A stretch of DNA of 64,000 bases from Artocarpus heterophyllus (Eukaryota; Streptophyta; Magnoliopsida; Rosales; Moraceae). The first letter of the stretch is position 1. Every line of letters begins with the position of its first letter. The notes beneath the pieces are model-generated. The model worked only from the letters and a program-made list of their open reading frames with translations, made no database searches and had not been told where the DNA came from. Position numbers and translations under genes: made by a program. The DNA is taken from contig CM046337.1 in the NCBI GenBank assembly GCA_025403435.1, positions 503,501 to 567,500 of the forward strand, read 5' to 3'. This document shows, piece by piece, positions 51,223-63,500 of the stretch.

Positions 51223-53325
51223 TGACTTTGGACAAATATCGGTTTCTTATGGGAACTACAGAATGCTAAAAGCCATCGCACTTAAGGCCTTATTGCACAT
51301 TTTAAGTCAAAAGTAATGAAAATAAACGGGTTTGGAGGAAAACAAACGTGTTGGATTCGTGCTAGCACGCTTAACACATTTAATAAAATGTGTAGTAAAC
51401 ATGTCAACACGGCATGACATGATCCACCTATTTATAGTACATTAAAATTAAGATAAAAAAATTAATAGTTTTGCAAGATAAAGGATTTGAATCTTACACC
51501 ATTATTAAGCTTGCCTCTACCATACTGAATGATCATTTTGTATGAAATAAGAGCTTTTAATTTATTTATTATGTTTTTAATGCTTTTGAATCTTAAAATA
51601 AAAATAAAAAAATTTCACGACCGTACAAGTTTGAAGATTCAAACCCTGCACGTAAGGGCATATTATTGTGCTAGCCTCCACCACGCTCGACAAGCTTTTG
51701 TTGTGAAATAAAAGCTTTTATTCTATTTATTATGGTTCTACTTGTATGTTGACAGGCAGTTGAAATCTTTCTTTCCAGTCCGCTATATAAGGACTCATAT
51801 CTTATTGTCTTAAGCGGTTCAACGTGGGTTGCCATTTGCCAATGAATGAAGCTTTAAAATAATTTTTCTTAAATCTGATTGTTAAGAATTGGATTAGAAA
51901 AAAAATACAATCTAAAATATTTAATAATTTAAAGATAGGAACAGTTTAATTTGAAGGTAAAAACATTTTGGTGTTGTTTATGTTTTAAATCTTAAATTGG
52001 AAATGCATGTTATGTATAAAATTTATATTTTAATTTTTTTTTTTTTTTTTTTGGTTATAAATGTGTTTTAATTACGTTAACCTGTAACAATTTATTTAAT
52101 AATTGTGTTAATTGTCTCGTGTCGTGTTATGCGTGTTATAAGTGTGTCGTGTTTGTGTTTGCGTTTGTGTTTTAAGCACGTTTATTAATCGTGTTGTGTT
52201 TGTATTTAGTGTAATCGTATCGTGTTGTAATCGTGCTAACACGAATACGACACATAACACGATTTTACCAGCCCTAATGCCAATGATCCATTTCTCATTT
52301 ATCTTCTTAAAGGAAAAAAGAATCACCACATCTCCAATGTATAATGTTGATTTAAATAGTATATCTACTTTTGGTTTAATATAAAAATAATAAAACAATA
52401 TCATGTTATCATGATTAAACGAAAAAATAATTACACCGACAAACAACAATCAATAAAACTTGACATATCATGCTAACGTTAATGCCAAATATAAAATTAA
52501 AATAGAAATTATTTTTGACGTAATATTATCCTTTAAAGTACCAAATATCTTACGCTTACACTTTTTAATATCAAATATAATATTAATAATAACATTTACG
52601 CCGAAGATGGTGTTGGATGAGCAAAGGGCCATTCAACAAAAAAGAAAATGTCTCCTATATTGAAAACGAAAGCAGTATTAACGGTTGATCATGTGGCCTG
52701 ACAAGATCATATCCTTACCCTTAGGCCTATCCTTTCAAACGGACCCAGCAAGTATAACATGTGGAATCCCAACGGTGAAAAAGGATTTTGATTATGCACG
52801 CTGACCAAAGATATTCTCATATATCTTATTGGACTTGCTGCCATACAAAGACAACCCATAATGTCCTACATCATGACTCAAGATATTGAACGCTTGATGC
52901 TACCGACAGATATTGACCTCTTGACATATATACATATATATATGGATATAAATATTTGAAATTTCTGGGACTTAGTGTGGTAAATTTATGTCGAAAGTTA
53001 TGAAAATAATTACATGATTCTATCTTCCAAACTGAGCGTGTGTGTGTGAGAAGTCGAAATTCTCCGTCTCGCATCTGGTGTCCAATTTCCAGCCTCTTCA
53101 TTGCCTTTGTTTTACGTGTCACTTTGGTGACATAACTAACTTGATGAACAAAAAACTAAAGTCGCATCCCACTTTTTTAATTTATATAAGTGAAGATTAA
53201 GACCTGTCTTTCAATATAATCGAGCTTTTCTTTTGCTTAATAATGAAATAAAGGATTATTTTATTGGAACACACAAAATATTTCATGCCGAAAAATCGAT
53301 GGCATGTCAAGCAAAAACAAGTTTC
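49743..53325. other. Intergenic DNA between the NB-LRR and alcohol dehydrogenase genes
   Basis: After the NB-LRR 3' UTR there is A+T-rich DNA. Bases 50900-51190 are a diverged copy of 52700-52920. Both contain GATGTGGAA or CATGTGGAA, AAAGATATTCT, CATACAAAGACAA and TTGATGCTACC. Two CGTGTT-rich segments (about 51345-51400 and 52115-52275) are partly inverted relative to each other and could be ends of a degraded transposon. A TA microsatellite lies at 51188-51220. No gene is supported. Confidence 0.45.
50900..51190. repeat. Duplicate of the sequence downstream of the alcohol dehydrogenase gene
   Basis: This segment aligns collinearly by eye with 52700-52920, with small insertions and about one difference in four bases. 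It suggests a local duplication of the dehydrogenase gene's 3' flank, or of a larger unit that has since been lost. Confidence 0.55.
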
Positions 53326-55596
53326 TTAAGAGCTAGCTGGCTTCAAAGTGTTTGCAATGTCAATAACAAATCGGTATTTGACATCTGCTTTGAGAAGCCT
53401 CTCCGTTGCAGTGTTGACATAATCCATTGGAATGACTTCAATATCAGCTCTTATATTGTGTTTGGCTGCAAAATCAATCATTTCCTGAGTTTCCTTCATC
53501 CCACCAATGCCACTTCCTCCCACCATCTTCCTTCCTGCGTGTTTTTTCAATATTTAAAAGCATAATGTGGATGCTAAAAACGCAGAGTTACACAACACAA
53601 ACTTTATACATTTTTGTGCCAATTAATTCCACACTTGCCTAAATCATAACCAACATGATGGCCTCATTTAAAGAAATGTTTTTTTCTTAAAAAAAAAAAA
53701 AAATCTATTCAACACATCTTATTTACCCCTAATAAATCAATATTTAAATTTAAGACATGTTGTGAATTCTTTTTTGGAGATTTAACTTTGGTAGATGTTT
53801 TCATTACGTTACATCAGTTTAGCATATATTTGCTTTTGATATAAGTTCTGATGTGATTTAACGATCAAAAACATACAGTGTCAATATAGAAATATATACA
53901 CTACCATCGGAGGACTGTTAACTTTTACTATGTATGTACATACCCATTATCAAAGAAAAGGCTGGGAGCTCAAGTGGTTTCTCTGGAGCACCAACCATGA
54001 CCAACTTTCCATGGGGCTTCAGCAACCCAATCAATGGCACAAGAGGATGCAATGCAGAAACTGTGTCAATGATACCATCCAATGTGCCCATTGCAGCCTT
54101 AAACAATCAAAACATTTAACAAACAATTTGGTCATCATTTTAAACAAACACATAGAATTACTACTGCATTCAAAGCAATTAATTAATTAATAATATTGTG
54201 TGGTCACCTCCATTTCATCTTGGTCACGGCTGACCAAAAACGAATCAGCACCAAGATGTTCAATAGCTTCCTTCTTCTTGTTAGGAGAGGTACTAATCAC
54301 AGTGACCTTAGCCCCCATAGCCTTGGCAAATTTCACTGCCACATGGCCAAGCCCACCTAGGCCAACTATGCCAACATGAAGACCAGGCTTGTCAAGTCCA
54401 TAATACTTCAAGGGGCTATAAACTGTGATCCCAGCGCATAGAAGAGGGGCTCCAGCATCAAGAGGTAGGTTGTCGGGAATGCGAACAACAAAGTGCTCGT
54501 CAGCCACCATTATGTCTGAGTAACCTCCGTAGGTGGTGGTGCCGTCATAGTAGGTGGCGCCGTAGGTGAGTATCATCTTGGAGCAGTAATTCTCGAGGTC
54601 ATTGGCACAGCTTTCGCAGGAGCGGCAAGCTCCCACCATGCAGCCCACGCCCACTTTGTCGCCCACTTTGAACTTTTGCACTTTGCTTCCCACCTCTGTT
54701 ACTATGCCAACAATTTCATGCCTGCAATATACACACACACACATATATATACATATATATATATATGAAACAATATGAAGATTTCACATAAATTTAACAA
54801 AGATTTTGCCGTTTAAAATTATGTACAAAAAAAAATGTGTCATGCCAAGGTTATTAGGAAGCTAAAAATGACTTGATTTTTTTTTTAATAAAAAATCCTA
54901 GTTCTAGGAAATCCCAGTTCTACTGATCAGTATTGCCAAGTTTATGAGGTTCTTAATGTATGAATTACAGATTATAGAGAGATCTAAAGGGAGCAATGGT
55001 AAAACCAGGAAAAATAAATATATATATATATATATTTCTAGAGGGGGTTAACAATTTAGCAGACAATAGAAACTTCTTTGAAAGATATACGTGAAAAATT
55101 AAATTAAAAAATAGTTCATCGTTGCCACAATAAACTTAATAAATTTCTGCCTCTTTTATGTTAAACAATTTTACAAAAATATTAAATCATTAATCTTGAT
55201 CGATCAAATTGTGATTAATCAAAATAATAAAAAAAGGAAAAATAGATCATACCCAGGAACAAGTGGATAGCTAGAATTGCCCCATTCATTCTTAAGCATG
55301 TGAAGGTCCGAATGACATATCCCACAATACAATACTTTGAACCTTACATCTTTCTCTCCAGTTTCCCTGCAACCAAACAGCCACACAAAAAGAGAAATTT
55401 AGATTTACAGCATGATAAATTATTCTTGAAGAATTTGAACTAGGAAAAAAAAAAAAGATTCATGAAAATTAGAAGGGAAAGGAAATATATATAAGAACCT
55501 TCTAGAGAAATAGAAAGGAGATAGAAGACCAGAAGAATCCCGAGCTGCCCATCCAAAGGCCTTCTTGGGGTGCTCTTTTTCGTAACACTTGGCCAT
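53326..55596 (-). CDS. Zinc alcohol dehydrogenase, cinnamyl alcohol dehydrogenase family
   Basis: A medium-chain NADP-dependent dehydrogenase of the CAD family that interconverts aromatic aldehydes and alcohols. Five exons on the minus strand: 55499-55596, 55253-55366, 54208-54721, 53944-54097 and 53326-53534, for 362 residues, the usual length. The catalytic-zinc ligands are Cys47 (CGICHSD), His72 (GHEIVG) and Cys166. The structural zinc is held by Cys103, 106, 109 and 117. The Rossmann motif GLGGLG is at 191-196, and ISTS at 213-216 fits NADP preference. It looks closest to the CAD6-8/ELI3 (also called mannitol dehydrogenase-like) group, often stress-induced, rather than to the lignin CAD4/5 group. 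The exact substrate cannot be read from the sequence. All key residues are intact. Confidence 0.94.
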
Positions 55597-58373
55597 TTTC
55601 TTGAATGATACCGCTAAAATTGAAGAACCAGAGAAAGTAAATATTGAGCGAGAGAGAGTGAGAAAGAGGGCGCGACTTCACTTTGTTACACGGCCACTTA
55701 TGGAACGTTTATTGTGTATATGTAGCAGACATAAGTTACGTGTGCTAGGGAAATGTGAATACGTATGTGGATATGCTGATGTCTTGGCTGAGCAAGTCAA
55801 GGAGGGACAATGAAATACCTAACGAGCAATTTTATTTAACCCATAAATTATAGCTATGTTATTAATAAAACAATATTATTTAGTTTAAAAATACATTTTA
55901 TATTAGATTGGTGTTTACAATTTTATGAGATTTTTATTATTAACAAAATAATAAGACCTAATTTAAAAATACACTATATACCATATTAAATAAGGGTTAA
56001 AAAGGATTTTCCATACCAAATACTGTGTTACTATACACAAATATATATCGGTGACGAATTGGCTGAACAACAAACAATTTTAAGGGGGCCAAAAAACGAC
56101 AAGACATATCTCTTGGCAGAAAAGATTTCACGTAAAAGCTGAAAAAAAAAAAAAAAAAGAGGCTCAAGAATGGGACTCATGGGTGTGGTGCTCTACACGT
56201 GCTTAGTTTTTGGCTGAATCTGGAGAAATTATCTCCATATTTCCCGAAGAATCCTTGGAAGGAGTCTCAAATGTAAGTGAAACCCATCCATATCATATAA
56301 CTAATTATAAGTGCAACCACCCAAGTCGGATTCGCGTGTTAAGACAGCATCCTTTTCTTTGTCAACGTAAAGGCGAAGTAAAGACAAGTGTGCATGTGTC
56401 TATGGAGGAGTTTTTTAAGGGTCATATTTTCTTGGCTGCTTACATTTAATGATATAGTTTTTTTTTTTTTTTTTTTTTTTTTTAACTTGAGTAGATGAGT
56501 TTAACTGTATGTGCGCAATCGATTTATTAAGTATTAATAAAAAGGCTATTTTTTTCTTTTAAATCTCTAGTGATTGATATATATATATATATATAGGAAA
56601 GTCAACAGTTGATTTTGAGATTTCACCAATGTTAATTTAAATCAAACTCAGAGAAATAGAATAGAAGCAAAAGGAAGATATTTGATTCTAAAACAAAATA
56701 TTTGATCTATAACGACGATAATTGACATCAAAATAGATTTTGACCACTCCACAAGTTGCGGAAACTCTGAGAGTGTTTAAAAGATTATTCTTTATTTATT
56801 TATTTTGTATGGAAAAGGTTTTTTTTTTTTTTTTTTATCAATAAACAAAAAAATTAAAAGCTACAGCGTTCATAATGCACGCAAGCCTTTCATTTGACCA
56901 AGTACAGAGACAAATGTACGACAAATGTGGTTGCCCAAATTCTTTGCGATTTCGTTGGAATGTAAGACAAATGTCGCACTAGTGGTAAAATCCTTTACCA
57001 TTTAATTAATTCATATTGAATGCCTGTATTAATTTTTCACATTTTTTAAGCCCAAATTCGTAAACGAACATTATTTTTAAGAATTCAGAAGTTCCACGTC
57101 CAATTATGAATCATGTTACAATTGAGAAAATTATGATTCATATTACAACTAATAAAATATGAAACTTAAGTGCAAGTAGAAGAATATTTAAAATTAATAG
57201 CCAAGAGTCATCTTGCAGCGGTCACGGATTTATTTATTTAATCCTACTAAAGTTTTTTTTTCCTTATTTTAATTTTTTTTTTTTGGTTACATTTCGGCTA
57301 TGAAAGACACTTTTGCAAAAAATGATAACGCAACAAGAGATCTGGAACACTGAAAATAATCCTCGTAGTATCATATCATCAATTTGTTTTTGTAACTTGT
57401 AGCCCACCAACGACCGTAATGCGAGCGGTAGTCTACCTCATTACTAATAATGACAAGCCCTGAAAGTGAAGGTAGTTCGCCTAGAGATGATAAATTTACT
57501 TACGAACCCATATATCTACGGAACTCTCTTAAATGGGATGGAGAAAACCCATTTATAAAGGTCCTCGACCTTAGTCCTGTTTAATTTATATTATACTTTT
57601 AAATTAAATATATTATATAAAATATGCTATAATATATAAAAATTTAAAAAAATAATTTTTATATTTTTATATAAGTGTGTCAATTATTAATAAATTATTT
57701 ATTTATTTTATTATTAAAATAATTAAGTAGATAAACAAGATACCACGAATATCTTGAACCTGTGACAAGAAAACCCACCCATCTTTCATCAATTTATACC
57801 GGTTGGTGGGATGATGATGAGGCTTGTTTTTGTTCACGGAGTAGGTTGACGAGAATACTATTTTGTCCCAAATCTGGCCTGTGGCCATCCCTATTGCCAG
57901 TATATAGTGCTTTGTTGATGTGTTTACCAAAACACTAAACAAAAACAACAAAAATAAAGAGCTCAAGAAGGAAGAGTTGTTGCCGGGCGTGCTAACAAGG
58001 GCAGCGCAGTCGGCAACGAGGGAGGAGAAGATTAATTATTATTCCCCTCAGTGGGGGAGATCTCACTGTGGCTGCCCCCCTAAATATTAGGGAGAAATTT
58101 GAGGAGTAAAAAGTCACATTAAGAACACTGATCCAAATGTTAAAAGGCACGAAACGAATAGCTTCACGACCACCCCCTTCAAAGTTCTTGTTGACAACTA
58201 ATAGGATGTCTGAGAGTATTACTTAGAACCAATTTTAGTTGAAAACACCATCGCACGTAAAAGCTTTGTATTGTAACAATCAAAAGTTTTGGTTCACATC
58301 ACATAAAACAGATGACGGCAGCCACATAAAACAAGCATGGCAGCATCCTTGAACAAAACGGAGAGTGTCCTAT
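55597..58373. other. Intergenic DNA between the dehydrogenase gene and the chromovirus
   Basis: The dehydrogenase promoter lies next to 55597. Long homopolymers (A at about 56141-56159, T at 56460-56483 and 56820-56837) and a TA run (56577-56595) are present. No gene is supported. A GC-richer patch at 57960-58080 could be a small coding remnant, but I recognise nothing. The bases just before the LTR (CCTAT, 58369-58373) would be one copy of the chromovirus target duplication. Confidence 0.45.
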
Positions 58374-60495
58374 TGTAACACCCCTATGTGGGGGTTAACA
58401 GTTTTAAATAAATAAAAATAATTTTAAATTTTATATTATTTAAATCAATTAAACAATGCCCATGGGTCTTTAAACAACAAGAAAAATAAAAATAAACGTT
58501 TTAAATACAAACCACAGTTTTTAGTGTAGCACCAAATATATATAATTACAGTCATCATCACCATAGTACAATTCCCAAATAACTTAACACAGCCATAAAA
58601 AAAATAATAATACAACTCTTACATGTTGTAGATAAGTTGTAATTAAACAGGGTCTTCTAACACAAAAACAGCAAGATTGTTTTCGCTTATTCCTCTTCAA
58701 ATATGTTGCACTGAGTTCCACCTGAGATATGAAGATATGATAGGGATGAGCATCGACATGCCCAGTAGGGAAATCATGACTCACCTTATGGTTTATCCAT
58801 TACCACATTAAAAACTGCATGGTTAGTAGGTTACATCATATTCCAGATTATGAGGTTTATTATGATCACATCTTATGGATACCGTAGTTAATCATTACCA
58901 AGTGTCATAATTACACATTTATACAAATATTACCAATCATCATTGTTCCTAGGTATCCATGTTAATTTGAGTATCACTCAACTCATCGAAACCCAAATGG
59001 GCGTACTTGATCACCCTATAAACATTTCAAGGGTGTTCCGGTGAGGGGACATCAAGCCCCGAGTCCTCACCAAATCAATTCCTGTACAGTGTGTTCTGGG
59101 ACTTTCAACCCAAGGAAGCGTCATCACCTTCCCCCTATTTTACCTTTTTGGGTATTCATGCCCAAGGACGTAACCGCCGCCCTCTTCATGTCTCACCATT
59201 TCTCTATATTAAATCATTATTAATAGAGTCAGTTTTCCTAACCATGCTTCTCAATTTATAACATGTGTCAATTCATTATGTTCCTCGTCGTACAATACAA
59301 GACGAGTCCATGTCATAGTTTCATATGTGATACTCATATAATATCAGTTCAACATAGATATATATATATTGCGGCAAAACAATCAATTTTAATTCTATAA
59401 AAACCTCACAAAAATGAGTAATAGAATCCCTACCTTTCAAGCTTATCAACAATCTTTTAATCCTGGAATCAATTAACGTTAGCTCCACACATCCTTGACC
59501 CTAAGGCATGCATAAGGACAATTAAAACTAAAGCACAACGTATAATCACATTCATAAGTGAGTTATGTGTAAACCCGTCTACTAGTGCCATTAAAGTATT
59601 TTTATGCATTAAACATGGAGAAAATGCATACTAAAAACTAAGTTTAGATTAAAGAAAACCTACCTCAAAACTTCTTTGAAAAGCACCAAAGTTTGGGTTA
59701 TCAATCAAGCTTGAATTAACTTTAAAACCGCCTCGATCATGGTTGGGAATTATAATTGTCTTGGCCACAAAGAGAGCTTTGTGCTCTATGTCTTTAGTTA
59801 GAAATTTGAAGTGAGAAGGGAGAGAATGAGAACTAGAGAAGAAGGTGGTGATAGTTAAATAAAAAGATATCAAAATGCTTAAGAGGAATGAGATGTTTAC
59901 GGGGAAAAGTTGTAAGAAGAAACAAAAGAGTCTTAAAGGAAAATATCATCTTGTCTCCCATGAAGACTTTTAGCAAATAATGCCAACATAATTGAGGGGA
60001 TAATTTGAGTGAATTATAGAAGAAGATAAGGAAATAATTAATTAGGTGGTTGAGAAAATATCTCCATGTCTTCTATGAATTGACGGAAAATAATTCAATA
60101 TCCCCTTCGGATACCTTTAGCAAAATGAGAAGAAGTCTATATAATTGAGCAATAATTTAGGGAGACAAGATTGGTAGAAGTAAGTGTTGGTAAGTTTTGA
60201 ATGTTTCTTAGGAAGACTTGGTAAGAAAATACTAAAAAATAATTCAATATCCCCTTCGGATACCTTTAGCAAAATGAGAAGAAGTCTATATAATTGAGCA
60301 ATAATTTAGGGAGACAAGATTGGTAGAAGTAAGTGTTGGTAAGTTTTGAATGTTTCTTAGGAAGACTTGGTAAGAAAATACTAAAATGGTATTTTTTTTT
60401 TTTAAATGATCATAAACAACTTAGTAATTTTAAATAGTCACATTTTATTCATTAAATTTTACAAAATTATGCCCGTTAAAAATACGGGTGTTACA
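58374..60495 (-). repeat. 3' LTR of the chromovirus (2122 bp)
   Basis: On the plus strand it begins TGTAACACCC and ends GGGTGTTACA, a perfect 10-base terminal inverted repeat. It adjoins the polypurine tract on the internal side. The block 58798-59598 is nearly identical to 2189-2990 of the left-edge LTR. A 149-base exact tandem duplication occurs at 60087-60384. Confidence 0.93.
60087..60384. repeat. Exact 149 bp tandem duplication inside the chromovirus LTR
   Basis: Bases 60087-60235 and 60236-60384 are identical by eye, each starting AAAATAATTCAATATCC. The unit lies in the promoter-proximal part of the LTR when read on the element's own sense strand, so it might duplicate U3 control sequences. 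Confidence 0.93.
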
Positions 60496-60508
60496 GCTCT
60501 CCCCTCCT
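60496..60508 (-). other. Polypurine tract
   Basis: On the minus strand the sequence AGGAGGGGAGAGC lies directly before the 3' LTR, where plus-strand DNA synthesis is primed in LTR retrotransposons. Confidence 0.85.
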
Positions 60509-60550
60509 ATAAAAATTTCGTCCTCGAAATTTCGTACACTGATTACAATG

Positions 60551-63500
60551 TTAAAACAAATATGGGTACTTTTCTCTCATTTCAGATTCAAGTTCCCATG
60601 TGGCTTCCTCCACATCATGGTGTTGCCACATCACTTTCACCAGAGGAATTCCACGACGACGTAATAATTTTATTTCATGATCCAGTATTTGAACTGGAAT
60701 TTCTTCATAATTCGTATCTCCTTGAATTGGCACATCTGTCCACATGATCACATGTGAAGGGTCGGGTTCATACTTTCTCAACATCGATACATGAAACACA
60801 TTATGTACATGAGACAATTGTGGTGGTAGGTCTAAACGGTATGCCAACGTTCCAATGCGTTCCACAATCTCAAACGGTCCTGTATACCTTGGTGCTAACT
60901 TTCCTTTAACACCAAATCGAGATACACCTCGTTTTGGTTTCACTTTTAAGAACACAAAGTCTCCGATCATGAACTCTAAAGGTCGCCTCCTCTTATCTGC
61001 ATAACTCTTTTGTCGACTTTGAGCTGTCTGAAGACGTTCGCGAATAATCTGGATCTTGTCCGTTGTTTCTCTGATAAACTGAGGCCCAAGTTCAAGACGC
61101 TCTTCCTTTTCAGCCCAACACAATGGAGATCTACAAGGTCTACCATATAAGGCCTCATATGGAGCCATTCTAATACTTGCTTGGTAACTGTTGTTATATG
61201 CGAATTCAACATATGGCAGCTGTGCAGCCCAATTTGTTCCAAAGTCCAGCACACAAGCCCGAAGCATATCCTCGAGAATCTGAATGACACGTTCAGATTG
61301 TCCATCTGTTTGAGGATGAAAAGCTGTACTAAAATTCAATTGAGTTCCCAAGGCCCTCTGCAATCCTCTCCAAAATTTTGACGTGAAACGTGTATCTCTA
61401 TCGGAAACTATTGACATTGGCACTCCATGCAATGTCACTACCTTTTCCACGTACAATTGACATAATTTTGAGACACTATAATTAGTTCTGATTGGGATGA
61501 AGTGGGCTGTCTTAGTTAAACGATCTACAATTACCCAAACGGCGTCATGCCCTATTTGAGTCTTAGGAAATCCAGTAACAAAGTCCATTGTCACATGATC
61601 CCACTTCCATTCTGGAATAGGTAAGCTCCTCAACTCGCCTCCAGGCTTTTGATGTTCCGCTTTAACCTGTTGGCACGTCATGCACTTAGAGACAAAGGTT
61701 GCTACATCTCGTTTCATTCCTCGCCACCAGTATTGTCGTTTTAGATCCATATACATTTTTGTGCTTCCAGGATGAATAGCAAACTTTGAACGGTGAGCCT
61801 CATCTAGCACCGCATGCCTGAGATATGGATCCTCTGGAACAACTAATCTTCCTTTGTAAAGTAAAAATCCTTCTGGCTCAATCTGCCATCCATCCAGTTG
61901 TTCTCCATTTTGTATTTGTTTCCAAACCCTACGTAATCCTTCATCGTGCCATTGTCCTTGTTTTACTTTCTGAATTAACGTAGGAGTTGCTATCACATTG
62001 AATAAGAAAGCTCTCTCGTTATCTTCATAATATTGCAAGTTGAAGTCGGCGATGGTGACTCGTCTCCAATCTTCCAATGCTAAACTGGCTATACGTCCGT
62101 TGTTCTTACGACTTAGAGCATCTGCCACGGCATTTGCTTTTCCAGGATGATATTGGATACTAAAGTCATAGTCCACCATGTACTCAGTCCATCTTCGTTG
62201 CCTTAGATTGAGATCCTTTTGAGTAAACAAATATTTCAGACTTTGATGATCTGAATATAGCTCGAACTTTGCGCCATATAGATAACATCTCCAAATTTTG
62301 AGTGCGAAAACCACAGCAGCTAACTCAAGATCATGTGTGGGGTAGTTCCTCTCATGGGGTTTCAACTGGCGTGAGGCGTAGGCAACTACTCGTCCATGCT
62401 GCATTAACACACAACCCAAACCGTTTCCTGAGGCATCAGTGTATACTGTGTAAGGCTCCTCGTTGTTAGGTATGATCAGCACAGGTGCACTAGTGAGTCT
62501 TCGTTTCAGTTCCTCAAATGCTTCTTCACATTTATCATCCCACACGAACTTGACATTCTTCCTTGTGAGTTTTGTTAATGGAGAAGCAATCTTTGAAAAA
62601 TTCTCTACGAAGCGTCGATAGTATCCAGCTAGTCCGAGGAAACTTCGAATCTCTGACACGTTCTTTGGTCGTTCCCAATTTAGCACTGCTTCAATTTTGG
62701 AGGGGTCCACTGAGATGCCTTCTTCAGAGACAACGTGTCCAAGGAACTTGACCTTCGTCATCCAGAAATCACATTTTTCTCTTTTTGCATAAAGACCATG
62801 TTCTCTCAACGTTTGTAGAGCGATCCTCAAATGCTCAGCATGTTCTTCTTCGTTTTTAGAATAGATCAAGATATCATCTATGAAAACAATGATAAATTGA
62901 TCTAAGTACGGTCGAAAGACACGGTTCATCAAGTCCATGAAAGCCGCTGGTGCATTAGTCAACCCGAAAGGCATGACAAGAAACTCAAAATGACCGTAGC
63001 GAGTCCGAAAAGCTGTCTTTGGAATGTCCTCTTCTCTTATCTTCAGTTGGTGATATCCGGATCGTAAGTCAATCTTTGAGAAATAGCAAGATCCTCCTAA
63101 CTGATCGAACAACTCATCAATTCGGGGTAGAGGGTACTTGTTCTTGATAGTCAATCGATTAAGCTGGCGATAATCGACACAGAGCCTCAACGATCCGTCA
63201 TGTTTCTTCACAAAAAGTACTGGAGCTCCCCAAGGTGATGCACTTGGTCGAATAAATCCTTTTTCCAGTAATTCGTCCAACTGCTTCCTCAATTCCACTT
63301 TCTCAGCAGGTGCCATTCGATACGGGGCAATAGAAACAGGCGCTGCTCCTTGAGTTAAGTCGATGACAAACTCAATTTCTCTATCAAGCGGAAGTCCGGG
63401 CAATTCATCTGGAAAAACATCTGAAAATTCGTCCACCACAAGAGTGTGAGAGGATAGGTCACTCTTCTTTAGTTCTCCATCTGAAGCAAAGATCGTCCCA

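Noticed and set aside
52142..52384. ORF in CGTGTT-rich DNA, with a counterpart on the other strand
   Set aside because: Low-complexity repeats of GTGTTTGTG keep both strands open. It is better explained as a transposon end.
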